From positions 1 to 24,972 of the forward strand of contig SPBV01000003.1 of NCBI GenBank assembly GCA_004525885.1: DNA of 24,972 bases, given 5' to 3'. Made by a program: the position numbers and the translations under genes. Below, one piece after another: positions 16,396-24,675 of this stretch. Source of the DNA: Nitrosomonadales bacterium. GTDB taxonomy: Bacteria > Pseudomonadota > Gammaproteobacteria > Burkholderiales > Nitrosomonadaceae. Under the pieces are notes generated by a model. The model was given only the letters and a program-made list of their open reading frames with translations. It made no database searches and had not been told where the DNA came from. Numbering within the stretch: position 1 is the stretch's first letter; each line of letters begins with the position of its first letter.

Positions 16396-16484
16396 AAGCT
16401 GGTTTGCTTGAGTATCTACACAATAGATGCTTGTTTAGATTTTCTGTGCTCTTACTATTTATGGGCTATACAAAAACAATATTT

Positions 16485-16508
16485 TCTCTATTTTTTCGTG
16501 AATAGAGA
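16485..16508 (-). terminator. Possible terminator after ptsI
   Basis: An 8-bp stem (TCTCTATT / AATAGAGA) with an 8-nt loop begins about 18 nt beyond the ptsI stop on the minus strand. It is followed by AAATATTGTTTTTG, an interrupted T-rich stretch. The stem is AT-rich, so termination would be weak to moderate. It would separate the PTS operon from metX. Confidence 0.45.
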
Positions 16509-16525
16509 TTATATAACCAAATGAA

Positions 16526-18253
16526 TCAACTATTCAGTTTCGTCAATAATGTACGAGTATTTTCTTGGCTATCGGATTTAAGTATTTTTTCCGCAAAATG
16601 GATGCTATCTGGCAGATGACTCCTTAGCACTTGTCGTTTTACTGTCAGCAATTGTGTCGGAAGCATAGAAAAATGGCGTAATCCAAAGCCTAACAATAGA
16701 CGAGTAAAGGACGTGTCCCCAGCTATCTCACCACAGACCTCAACAGGAACTTCAACGTGGTTTGCGCTACGAATAATATGCGCTACCAACCGTAACACTG
16801 CTGGATGCAGTGGATCATACAAGTGTGCGACAGCATCATCTGTTCGGTCTATAGCAAGCGTATACTGAATTAAGTCATTAGTTCCAATAGATAAAAAATC
16901 TAATTGATGCATAAAAATATCGAGACACAGTGCCGCTGCAGGAACTTCTATCATGCCACCAATTTGGATGTCCGCATCAAACGGGATTCTCTCGTCCTGC
17001 AGACTTTCTTTAGCACGCTCAATTAGTCGCAATGTTTGGCTAATTTCAGAAACACTGGAGAGCATCGGAACTAAAATACGTACCTGGCCATAATACGAAG
17101 CGCGTAGAATTGAACGAAGTTGTGTATGAAACATTTTTGGTTCGGCTAAGCTTAGGCGAATAGCACGTAATCCAAGAGCTGGGTTTGCGGCAACACGCTT
17201 ATCACTATCAAGATTTTTGTCGGCACCTAAATCGAATGTACGAATTGTCACTGGCAAACCACGCATTTTTTTCGCTACAGTACAATAAGCCTCAAATTGC
17301 TCGTCTTCATCAGGCAGATCGTCACGATTGAGAAAAAGAAATTCACTACGGAACAGACCAATTCCAGTCCCTCCATTTTCTTTTACCTGTTCGACGTCCT
17401 GAGGTAATTCAATATTAGCGTGTAATTCCACGGTTGTACCATCGAGTGTTGTAGCTACTTTAGTTTTTATACGTTTTAGCTTCTGTTTCTCTACTTCTAG
17501 TTGATTCTGGCGTAATCGATATGCAGCAAACACGTGTTTATCTGGACTAACAATTACTACTCCCTGATTGCCATCAACGATCAAAAGATCATTATCATGA
17601 ATCAATTGACGCGCGTTATGTAACGCCACAATAGACGGGATATTTAAGCTACGTGCGACAATGGCCGTGTGAGAAGTTGATCCACCCAAATCAGTAAGAA
17701 ATGCGGTAAACCTATACTGCTTATACTGGATCACATCAGCTGGACTTAAATCATGAGCAACCAAAATACTGTCACCAGCACTCTTTACGGGGGGTGGAAT
17801 GTAGCCTGGATGCCCTAACAATGCCTTCAATACTCGTTCAACCACCTGAATCACATCAGTTTTTCGTTCTCGCAGATAAGTGTCTTCAATTTCTTCAAAC
17901 TGCGCAAGCAATACATCTGCCTGCTGGGAAACAGCCCACTCAGCATTACATAAGTTCTGAGAAATGTAGATTTTAGCTGCAGAGCAGAGAGTGGGGTCAT
18001 CAAGAATCATGCGATGCAAATCAAGAAAAGCACCGAATTCAGCTGATGCATGACCACTGATAACAGCGGTATGTAACGTTTCAAGTTCCTTGCGTACTGC
18101 TGTGAAAGCGGCATCAAGTCTGGATATTTCGTTACTGACCTTATTTCGTGGCAATATGTGATGCGCAACCTCTAAAGCAGCATGAGATGCAAGATGTGCA
18201 TGCCCTATCGCTATACCTCCGGAAACACCAACACCGTGTAGTACAAAGCTCAT
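16526..18253 (-). CDS. ptsI: PTS enzyme I (phosphoenolpyruvate-protein phosphotransferase)
   Basis: 575 residues, normal for enzyme I. It takes phosphate from PEP onto a histidine and passes it to HPr. The phospho-accepting His195 lies in LGGSTSHTAIVARS. The PEP-binding barrel has RSEFLFLNRDDLPDEDEQ near 304-322, IRTFDLGADK, and near the C-terminus VPVEVCGEIAGD with the active-site Cys. The start overlaps the ptsH stop by 4 bp (ATGA). No EIIB or EIIC gene is nearby, so this is a soluble, probably regulatory phosphorelay, as in other betaproteobacteria with an incomplete PTS. It is the last gene of the unit. Confidence 0.97.
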   Translation of the reverse strand: MSFVLHGVGVSGGIAIGHAHLASHAALEVAHHILPRNKVSNEISRLDAAFTAVRKELETLHTAVISGHASAEFGAFLDLHRMILDDPTLCSAAKIYISQNLCNAEWAVSQQADVLLAQFEEIEDTYLRERKTDVIQVVERVLKALLGHPGYIPPPVKSAGDSILVAHDLSPADVIQYKQYRFTAFLTDLGGSTSHTAIVARSLNIPSIVALHNARQLIHDNDLLIVDGNQGVVIVSPDKHVFAAYRLRQNQLEVEKQKLKRIKTKVATTLDGTTVELHANIELPQDVEQVKENGGTGIGLFRSEFLFLNRDDLPDEDEQFEAYCTVAKKMRGLPVTIRTFDLGADKNLDSDKRVAANPALGLRAIRLSLAEPKMFHTQLRSILRASYYGQVRILVPMLSSVSEISQTLRLIERAKESLQDERIPFDADIQIGGMIEVPAAALCLDIFMHQLDFLSIGTNDLIQYTLAIDRTDDAVAHLYDPLHPAVLRLVAHIIRSANHVEVPVEVCGEIAGDTSFTRLLLGFGLRHFSMLPTQLLTVKRQVLRSHLPDSIHFAEKILKSDSQENTRTLLTKLNS

Positions 18254-18519
18254 TCATCTTCCCCGAAACAATCTTCAATTAGATTTACAAGCGCGAGCAT
18301 TGCCTCAGTTTCATCTGAACCAGTAGTTTCAATATTTATTGTAGAACCTTTGTTCGCGGCCAACATCATCACCCCCATGATACTTTTCGCGTTAATCTTT
18401 TTGTCATTGCGGGATAACCATACCTCACTCTGAAATTTACCAGCTAACTGCGTGATCTTTGCAGATGCGCGCGCATGGAGACCCAATTTATTTATAATTT
18501 CAACTTCCCTGTGTTGCAT
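18250..18519 (-). CDS. ptsH: Phosphocarrier protein HPr
   Basis: 89 residues. HPr carries phosphate between enzyme I and EIIA. The active-site His15 is in NKLGLHARASAK, and the regulatory Ser46 in AKSIMGVM is present, so phosphorylation by an HPr kinase encoded elsewhere is possible. Its start lies inside the end of the EIIA gene (20-bp overlap) and its end overlaps ptsI by 4 bp. Such tight overlaps favour coupled, fixed-ratio synthesis. The acidic tail (EDCFGEDE) is ordinary for the family. Confidence 0.97.
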   Translation of the reverse strand: MQHREVEIINKLGLHARASAKITQLAGKFQSEVWLSRNDKKINAKSIMGVMMLAANKGSTINIETTGSDETEAMLALVNLIEDCFGEDE

Positions 18520-18913
18520 TACTAGATCTCGAATAAATACGCATCACCCCTTCTTTCCCACCAGCTAACGCTTTTTCCACTACTGACTCTAGGGGCTCAT
18601 TACGATAAGTAAGCGCCCGCACCAACATAGGAAGATTGGCTCCAGAGAGACATTCGACTCTACCAGGACTAACTAATCGGTTGGCAATGTTGCACGGTGT
18701 AGCGCCACAGATATCACTCAGTATCAACACACCGTCACCGCAATCAAGTCGCCTTAATAGTTCTAATACCTTGGGAATAGCAACGTCTGGGTCATCTTGA
18801 ATAGTAACGCCAAAATGCATTAGATACTCCGGCTTTTTTCCCATGACGTGATTAGCACAATGTATCAAACTGTCTCCAAAGTCCCCATGAGAAATAATTA
18901 AAATTCCTATCAT
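18500..18913 (-). CDS. PTS EIIA component, mannose/fructose-family (ManX-like)
   Basis: 137 residues, a single EIIA(Man)-type domain. The phosphorylated His9 is in IGILIISHGDFGDSL. LILSDICGATPCNIA (about 63-77) is the second signature of the fold. A stand-alone EIIA of this type without EIIB/C is standard in betaproteobacteria and is thought to regulate rather than transport. The N-terminus is fixed by AGGA 6 nt before the ATG. It is the first gene of EIIA-ptsH-ptsI and lies 257 bp downstream of gshB, so it may be reached from gshAB or have its own promoter. Confidence 0.92.
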   Translation of the reverse strand: MIGILIISHGDFGDSLIHCANHVMGKKPEYLMHFGVTIQDDPDVAIPKVLELLRRLDCGDGVLILSDICGATPCNIANRLVSPGRVECLSGANLPMLVRALTYRNEPLESVVEKALAGGKEGVMRIYSRSSNATQGS

Positions 18914-19097
18914 TTGTTATCCTACTAATGAATATCAATAATTAATACAATGTATTTTAACATTGCCAGTATCCCGTGATTGATCAGATATATATTGTTG
19001 CCTCCAGCACAGCATGCATTAAGCTCCCAAGAAGTTCTTCCGATGTTCTTGTAATTTATAGTGCTGTAGTACTCATCAAACGAAATAATAGAATTAT

Positions 19098-19126
19098 GTT
19101 ATGAAACAGCTTCAATGGATTATCAA
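19098..19126 (-). promoter_or_regulatory. Candidate promoter for the EIIA-ptsH-ptsI operon
   Basis: On the minus strand TTGATA (19126-19121), a 17-bp spacer, then CATAAC (19103-19098). The -35 matches five of six and the -10 four of six positions. It sits in the 257-bp gap after gshB, about 185 bp before the EIIA start. Otherwise this gap shows no gene. By-eye match. Confidence 0.33.
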
Positions 19127-19170
19127 CTAGTGTGTTAACGAAGGTGGGTCGCACAAATTCTATTTCTACC

Positions 19171-20121
19171 CTATACCATCTTTTCAATTGCATCTATCAT
19201 CATTCCTGCTACATTAAAATCAGTCTGGTTGGTGATCTCTAGCATACACGTAGGACTAGTGACGTTAATCTCTGTCAAATAGTCTCCTATCACGTCTAAC
19301 CCTACCAACATTAGACCCTGATCACGCAAATATGGGCCTAAAGCTTCAGCTATTACACGGTCACGGCCAGTTAGTCTTTGCGCCACACCTAAACCACCAG
19401 CAGACAAATTGCCACGGGACTCACCTGGTTTGGGAATACGCGCCAGCATGTAAGGTACTGGCTCACCAGCTATCAGTAGGATGCGCTTATCGCCTTGAGT
19501 AATCTCAGGTATATATCGCTGAGCCATGATAGTGCGAGTACCATAATGTGTAAGAGTCTCAATAATTACACTAATATTATGGTCAGCACCGTGAACACGA
19601 AACACGCCAGCACCACCCATGCCATCAAGCGGTTTTAATACGATGTCATCGTATTCATTAAGAAACTTTCGAATCAGATGTTCTTGCCTTGTTACAAGGG
19701 TGGGTGCGATAAATTGTGGGAATCTTGCTATGGAAAACTTCTCGTTATGATCACGTATCCCCCGTGGACTATTAATAACACGTACACCTTGGCTTTCTGC
19801 TAATTCCAGCAAATAGGTGCTATAAATATATTCCATATCGAAGGGCGGGTCCTTACGCATTAACACAGCATCAAATTCTTGTAGTGGCACTTCTTCATCT
19901 GTCCCTATATTCTTATGCCAATGACTCCCAATATCTGTATGGCCGGTCAATTCCAGCGCAGATGAATTTCCAATAGTCTCACCATTCTTCCACGCCAGAT
20001 CTTCCTGCTGCATTACAAATAACTGATGACCACGCGAGGCTGCTTCGCACATCATGGCAAAGCTCGAGTCTTTATCAATCTTAATCGAATCTAATTGGTC
20101 AAGAACGAAGGCGAGTTTCAT
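19171..20121 (-). CDS. gshB: Glutathione synthetase
   Basis: 316 residues, as in E. coli. GshB joins gamma-glutamylcysteine to glycine with ATP. It is an ATP-grasp protein: N-terminal MKLAFVLDQLDSIKIDKDSS, the RKDPPFDMEYIYST motif at 89-102, the glycine-rich ATP loop LKPLDGMGGAGVF at 162-174, and the metal-binding ITEINVTSP-like LTEINVTSPTC near 287-297. It starts 26 bp after gshA, so the two steps of glutathione synthesis are co-transcribed. No Shine-Dalgarno sequence is evident in the AT-rich spacer. Confidence 0.97.
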   Translation of the reverse strand: MKLAFVLDQLDSIKIDKDSSFAMMCEAASRGHQLFVMQQEDLAWKNGETIGNSSALELTGHTDIGSHWHKNIGTDEEVPLQEFDAVLMRKDPPFDMEYIYSTYLLELAESQGVRVINSPRGIRDHNEKFSIARFPQFIAPTLVTRQEHLIRKFLNEYDDIVLKPLDGMGGAGVFRVHGADHNISVIIETLTHYGTRTIMAQRYIPEITQGDKRILLIAGEPVPYMLARIPKPGESRGNLSAGGLGVAQRLTGRDRVIAEALGPYLRDQGLMLVGLDVIGDYLTEINVTSPTCMLEITNQTDFNVAGMMIDAIEKMV

Positions 20122-20147
20122 TATTAATTTTTTAGCGATTATTACGC

Positions 20148-21455
20148 TTATTTACTAACCATGGATATGGGTTCCACCGTAAAATTTGCATCCTTTTCTA
20201 ACTCTAATGCTGCTGTCAACAGGGCTAATCGTGCTATTACACTGTAAGCGTAAAATCGATTGGGAGCGCAACCCAGATTAGTTTTATACTCTGGTAATAG
20301 GCATGTGGGTTCAAAAGATAAAGGTACAAAATGCATACCTGGAGCGTTGAGATTCTCGTCCTTACTACGCCCAGTGTGCACTCGATAGAAACCACCTACA
20401 ACGTAACGGTCAATCATGTATATTACTGGCTCTGCCACCGCAGTATTAATACTCTCGAAAGTGTATACCCCTTCCTGTACTAGCACTTTGGTCACCGGCT
20501 GGCCCCCCTTTACTACTGACATTTTGTTTCGCTGCTTGCGGTTAAGTGTGCGCACTTCCTCGCCATCCTTGACGGTCATGATACCCATTCCATAGGTACC
20601 CGCATCTGCCTTCACAATAATAAATGGGTCCTCTTTAACTCCATACTGCTTATATTTTTCTCGGATCTTAAACAAGATCTTGTCCACATTCTTTGCTACA
20701 CAGTCCTCGCCTTTTTTCTCGCTAAAATTAATCTCTCCACAAGATGCAAAATAAGGGTTGATAAGCCATGGGTCGATGCTGATTAGGTTGGAAAATTCTT
20801 CTGCTACACAATCGTATGCTGTGAAATACCGTGATTTTCGCCGCGTCGCCCAGCCAGCATGGAGAGGTGGAATGACTGTCTGCTCCAGATTCTGAAGAAT
20901 ATCAGGAACACCTGTAGAAAGATCATTATTAAGCAGTACTGCACACGGATCAAAATCTTCTAAGACTAGACGATTTCCTTTTCGCTGAACTGGCTCCAAC
21001 ATAAGGCTACTACCACTGGGAAGGTCTATCATTGTAGCTTCAGAAATTTCTGGCAATAAGGTGCCGACACGAACATTCATTCCTGTATGCCGCAAAATAG
21101 TTTGCAACACGACTACATTTTGTAAATAAAAAATGTTGCGCGTATGGTTCTCTGGGATCAGTAACAAGCTGTGAGTATCGGGACAGATTTTTTCCACTGC
21201 TACCATCATCGCCTGTACACATAATGGCATGAAATCGGGATTGAGGTTGTTGAACCCACCAGGAAATAAATTGGTATCTACTGGAGCCAACTTAAAACCA
21301 CTATTTCGCAAATCTACCGAGCAGTAGAATGGTACAGTGTGATTCTGCAATCGGCTTCGCAACCAATATTCGATAGTAGGCATGGCCTCAAGTATACGTT
21401 TCTCAAGGTCAAGAATCGCTCCGCTTAGGGCAGTGGTAAGGTGAGGTACTGTCAT
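20148..21455 (-). CDS. gshA: Glutamate-cysteine ligase, proteobacterial ATP-grasp-like type
   Basis: 435 residues. It makes gamma-glutamylcysteine from glutamate and cysteine. The sequence is not E. coli-type GshA. It matches the distinct family found in Acidithiobacillus and many betaproteobacteria, recognisable by VDLRNSGFKLAPVDTNLFPGGFNNL (48-71), LIPENHTRN (99-107) and IIVKADAGTYGMGIMTVKDG (279-298). The glycine-rich segment is likely nucleotide-binding. Placement directly before gshB supports the role. Its leader is shared with the divergent antiporter gene (149 bp between starts). No clear ribosome site is seen. Confidence 0.95.
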   Translation of the reverse strand: MTVPHLTTALSGAILDLEKRILEAMPTIEYWLRSRLQNHTVPFYCSVDLRNSGFKLAPVDTNLFPGGFNNLNPDFMPLCVQAMMVAVEKICPDTHSLLLIPENHTRNIFYLQNVVVLQTILRHTGMNVRVGTLLPEISEATMIDLPSGSSLMLEPVQRKGNRLVLEDFDPCAVLLNNDLSTGVPDILQNLEQTVIPPLHAGWATRRKSRYFTAYDCVAEEFSNLISIDPWLINPYFASCGEINFSEKKGEDCVAKNVDKILFKIREKYKQYGVKEDPFIIVKADAGTYGMGIMTVKDGEEVRTLNRKQRNKMSVVKGGQPVTKVLVQEGVYTFESINTAVAEPVIYMIDRYVVGGFYRVHTGRSKDENLNAPGMHFVPLSFEPTCLLPEYKTNLGCAPNRFYAYSVIARLALLTAALELEKDANFTVEPISMVSK

Positions 21456-21604
21456 GAAAATGCAAGTGGTGCACAGTAAAAATTAGTATTTTAACACCAC
21501 GTATTGTTGGAAACTGTGAATGTGCGACAATCGATACTATTCAGTTGCTATCTTAGAATTGATCGGCAGACTAAACACAATATCTCTTTCGCATAAATTT
21601 ACTT

Positions 21605-23587
21605 ATGTATAACACTTTGCAACTTGTCCTTATCCTACTTGCTACTGCTGTACTGGCCGTAGTTGTATTTCGTCTTCTGCGTTTGCCACCCATGCTAGGT
21701 TACTTACTTTCTGGCATTATTATTGGCCCGCATGCGTTGGGTTGGATACCTGAGGAAACAGAGACTCATCATTTGGCTGAATTTGGCGTCGTGTTTCTAA
21801 TGTTCAGTATCGGTCTAGAATTCAGCTTACCTAAGCTCGTCACTATGAAACATATTGTGTTTGGCTTTGGTACAACACAAGTCTGCGCGACCATTCTAGT
21901 CGTTATGACTGTAGCTTGGATGATAGGGATAGACTGGCGTGTGGGGCTTGCATTGGGTGGAGTTCTAGCTATGTCTTCTACCGCTATTGTCAGCAAGATG
22001 TTGGCGGAAAAACTAGAACTTAACTCGAACCATGGGAGACAAATTATAGGTGTTTTGTTGTTTCAAGATTTAGCAGTCGTACCGCTTCTGATTGTAATCC
22101 CAGCACTCGCACATACTGTTAACAACAGTGGCGTAGACCTTGGTGTTGCGATTACTTTGGCTCTACTAAAAGCTGGTGCAGTTCTTGCGCTTATCCTGTT
22201 ACTTGGACAACGACTAATGCGCCCTTGGTTTCATCTGGTAGCCCGACAAAAATCTTCTGAACTATTCGTACTGAATGTGTTGTTTATCACTTTGGGACTT
22301 GCTTGGCTTACAGGAATTGCTGGTCTGTCGTTGGCATTGGGGGCATTTCTTGCAGGAATGTTAATTTCTGAAACCGAATATCGTCATCAAGTTGAAGATG
22401 ATATCAGACCATTCCGCGATATATTGCTAGGTCTATTTTTTGTAACGATAGGTATGCTACTGGATATACAATCTGTTATACAAAATTTTTTATGGGTAAT
22501 GTTACTGCTCATATCTCTAATAACAATAAAAGCTTCACTAATAGCGGGCCTATCACACTTGTTCAAGTCTGATTCTGGTGCTGCGGTGCGCACTGGTCTA
22601 AGCCTTGCTCAAGGAGGGGAGTTTGGTTTTGTTTTGTTGGCCCAAGCTAATTCCCTAGGCATAGTAGATAACACCACTATGCAACCAGTGTTGGCAGCAA
22701 TAGTGTTATCCATGTTGGCAGCCCCCTTCATCATCGAACACAGCGAAAATATGGCTCGGCGTTTCCCAGCAGCTGAATGGATGAATCGCGCTATGCAACT
22801 CACTAATATCGCTGCAAAAACTATGGCTGAAGAACAACATGTCATTCTTTGTGGTTATGGACGTAGCGGGCAAAACCTATCCCGCTTACTTGAAAAGGAA
22901 TCAGTCCCCTTTATTGCCCTAGATCTTGACCCGTTACGTATTCGAGATGCAACAGCAGCTGGTGAATCGGTAGTGTACGGCGATGCTGCTAGGCATGAAG
23001 TACTCATTGCTGCTGGGTTAATACGCGCCAAATTGCTAGTAATAACTTATACAGACACCATTTCAAGCCTAAAGATTCTCAGACATGTCCAGATGGTGCG
23101 CCCAGAGTTACCTGTTGTCGTACGCACATTAGACGATACAGATATTGATAAACTGAAAGAAGCTGGTGCAGCAGAGGTTGTGGCAGAAATTATGGAGGGC
23201 AGTATTATGCTCGCCACTCATTCGCTTATGCACTTGGGAATACCACTTAACCGGGTGCTAAATCGCATGCGTGAAACACGAGAACAGCGTTACAGTCTGC
23301 TCCGTGGTTTTTATCGTGGGATCTCCGACGAAGTAAAAGAGTCTGGTGAAAGAATGCAACCACGATTACTCAACGTGTTGATTGCGCTTGGGTCAGCAGC
23401 AGTCGGAAAAACTTTAGGGGAATTAAATTTGGGAAGCTTCTTAGTAGAGGTCCCTGCTGTGCGAAGACGAAATGTACGGGAACTACTGCCAGATGAAGAA
23501 ACTCGACTGGAGGTAGGAGATGTACTGGTGTTACGAGGTGCACAGGAAAATCTCGCAGCTGCTGAAATCAAACTATTGCAAGGATAG
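21605..23587 (+). CDS. CPA2-family cation/proton antiporter with RCK domain (KefB/YbaL-like)
   Basis: 660 residues. Residues about 5-380 form 12 or so membrane helices of a monovalent cation:proton antiporter-2 (LPPMLGYLLSGIIIGPHALGW near 27; VLLFQDLAVVPLL, with the family's Q-D pair, near 150). From residue 412 a Rossmann RCK/TrkA-N domain begins (HVILCGYGRSGQ, then ALDLDP and VVYGDAARHEVL), followed by a helical linker and a TrkA-C domain (about 590-660, ending RLEVGDVLVLRGAQENL). It probably exports K+ in exchange for protons. E. coli KefB/C, whose gating depends on glutathione, lack this TrkA-C end, so the label kefB would be loose. Divergence from gshA-gshB is nonetheless suggestive. No Shine-Dalgarno sequence is seen. 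Confidence 0.9.
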   Translation: MYNTLQLVLILLATAVLAVVVFRLLRLPPMLGYLLSGIIIGPHALGWIPEETETHHLAEFGVVFLMFSIGLEFSLPKLVTMKHIVFGFGTTQVCATILVVMTVAWMIGIDWRVGLALGGVLAMSSTAIVSKMLAEKLELNSNHGRQIIGVLLFQDLAVVPLLIVIPALAHTVNNSGVDLGVAITLALLKAGAVLALILLLGQRLMRPWFHLVARQKSSELFVLNVLFITLGLAWLTGIAGLSLALGAFLAGMLISETEYRHQVEDDIRPFRDILLGLFFVTIGMLLDIQSVIQNFLWVMLLLISLITIKASLIAGLSHLFKSDSGAAVRTGLSLAQGGEFGFVLLAQANSLGIVDNTTMQPVLAAIVLSMLAAPFIIEHSENMARRFPAAEWMNRAMQLTNIAAKTMAEEQHVILCGYGRSGQNLSRLLEKESVPFIALDLDPLRIRDATAAGESVVYGDAARHEVLIAAGLIRAKLLVITYTDTISSLKILRHVQMVRPELPVVVRTLDDTDIDKLKEAGAAEVVAEIMEGSIMLATHSLMHLGIPLNRVLNRMRETREQRYSLLRGFYRGISDEVKESGERMQPRLLNVLIALGSAAVGKTLGELNLGSFLVEVPAVRRRNVRELLPDEETRLEVGDVLVLRGAQENLAAAEIKLLQG

Positions 23588-23663
23588 CTTTACCAAATGA
23601 AAAATAGCCTGCCTACATTTGATAAACTAGAATGCACAAATTATTCTACTATACGTAAAAATA

Positions 23664-23695
23664 AGAGCTCGTTTACTTATAAGTAAACGAGCTCT
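23664..23695 (-). terminator. Rho-independent terminator of the pilin gene (32-nt palindrome)
   Basis: A perfect palindrome: AGAGCTCGTTTACTTA followed by its exact reverse complement. It lies 23 nt beyond the pilin stop codon. On the minus strand it is followed by TATTTTTACG, a T-tract; on the plus strand CTGAACGG follows. It is therefore oriented to end the pilin transcript, though such a long stem may also hinder read-through from the antiporter gene. Confidence 0.8.
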
Positions 23696-23718
23696 CTGAA
23701 CGGCATTTGTTATAAAGA

Positions 23719-24384
23719 TCAAACACCCATACACACAGTATATGAGTTCGCATCTGCTACCGCAGTACTAAGCACAGCGGTGCCAGGAGCAGACTGAAGA
23801 ACTGCTCTGACTGATCCAGTACTAGTCTCACCATCATCAAGAGTTACGTCTAACTGCTTGACAAATTTTCCAAGGATGCCATCTGAACAAATAATGTATG
23901 TACCGTTCATAGCTGTAGGTGCATTAATGGTGATAAAATTTACGTTGCTCTGGATACCCATAATGCCACCATCAGCATTACGTGGAATATAGGTAGCATC
24001 TGAAATGTTAGTTGGTCCCGCTGCGAGCCCGGCCAAACGTACATGCTGCCAGAACAAGTAAGACTCATCCGTATTCGTAGATGAATTCCAAGCTCCATTA
24101 ATCACACTGTTGCCTATAGAACTTGCGGGAGTAGTAGCGAGCGAACCGGAAATATTAGCAACAACCCTAGCATCATCACCTGGGATCGCTCTGAACCTGT
24201 CCTGATATCCGTAAATATAGACTGGAATTTGTCGGAAGTCGTTTGCTATATTCTTGACTTTAGCACTGTTAATCATCTCTTGGCCCTTAAGGACACCACC
24301 TAATAATAGACCAATAATAACAAGCACAATCGCAATTTCAATTAGAGTAAAGCCTAATTGTCGGCTTTTCGATATGGCTTTCAT
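23719..24384 (-). CDS. Type IV pilin-like protein
   Basis: 221 residues. The short leader MKAISKSRQLG is cut by prepilin peptidase after Gly11, leaving Phe at +1 and the conserved Glu5 (Glu16 of the precursor) in FTLIEIAIVLVIIGLLLGG, the hydrophobic assembly helix. The KGQEMINSAKVKNIANDF and YGYQDRFRAIPGDDAR stretches mark a pilin/pseudopilin group common in Nitrosomonadales and other proteobacteria. The globular part is rich in Thr, Ser, Ala and Gly, with two cysteines (166 and 218) that could close a C-terminal disulphide loop. AGGAG stands 9 nt before the ATG. No other pilus assembly genes are in view, so major pilin, minor pilin or type II pseudopilin cannot be decided. It has its own sigma-54-like promoter and terminator. 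Confidence 0.88.
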   Translation of the reverse strand: MKAISKSRQLGFTLIEIAIVLVIIGLLLGGVLKGQEMINSAKVKNIANDFRQIPVYIYGYQDRFRAIPGDDARVVANISGSLATTPASSIGNSVINGAWNSSTNTDESYLFWQHVRLAGLAAGPTNISDATYIPRNADGGIMGIQSNVNFITINAPTAMNGTYIICSDGILGKFVKQLDVTLDDGETSTGSVRAVLQSAPGTAVLSTAVADANSYTVCMGV

Positions 24385-24423
24385 GGGTTATTTCTCCTTT
24401 TATTATCTGATGGTAAGATACTA

Positions 24424-24440
24424 AGCAAAATTCATGCCAA
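24424..24440 (-). promoter_or_regulatory. Sigma-54 (RpoN) promoter of the pilin gene
   Basis: On the minus strand TTGGCATGAATTTTGCT fits the -24/-12 consensus (TTGGCACG-N4-TTGCT) with one mismatch, C to T at the seventh base. GG and GC are exactly 10 bp apart as required. The start point would be near 24413, giving a leader of about 28 nt that contains the AGGAG site. Pilin genes are often RpoN-dependent through PilR-type activators. A loose IHF-like site is at 24516-24528. Confidence 0.72.
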
Positions 24441-24604
24441 AAATGTAACCATATACAGACAAAGCTATTTATAATAGATCTAGCGAATAATTCCCCTTAA
24501 TTTTATTAAATACTAGGTCAATGTGTTGAATATTTGACATATTGGATGAATTCTCAACAGTTAGAAGTTTTGTTCTATTTATTTACCAGTAGCAAAATGC
24601 TTTT

Positions 24605-24633
24605 TTCAGGTTTCCCAATGCCCCAGCTATAAT
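24605..24633 (+). promoter_or_regulatory. Candidate promoter for the last gene
   Basis: A perfect TATAAT at 24628-24633 lies 17 bp after a weak -35, TTCAGG (24605-24610). Transcription would begin about 36 nt before the ATG at 24676. The rest of the 24385-24675 gap holds the pilin sigma-54 promoter and no gene. By-eye match. Confidence 0.42.
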
Positions 24634-24675
24634 TAGTCCGTCTGATATGGTTTAAGTATAGATTACCCTAAAAAT

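Noticed and set aside
16309..16524. 71-residue open frame on the plus strand ahead of metX
   Set aside because: It overlaps the metX start on the opposite strand, has no ribosome site, and its translation has no recognisable protein character. The region is better explained as the metX leader plus a hairpin after ptsI.
16341..16525. SAM riboswitch upstream of metX
   Set aside because: No conserved SAM-I, SAM-II or SAH riboswitch core could be recognised in the 185-bp leader.
18914..19170. Possible gene remnant between gshB and the EIIA gene
   Set aside because: A short minus-strand stretch looks protein-like for about 20 residues but has no start, no ribosome site and no family I recognise; most likely chance.
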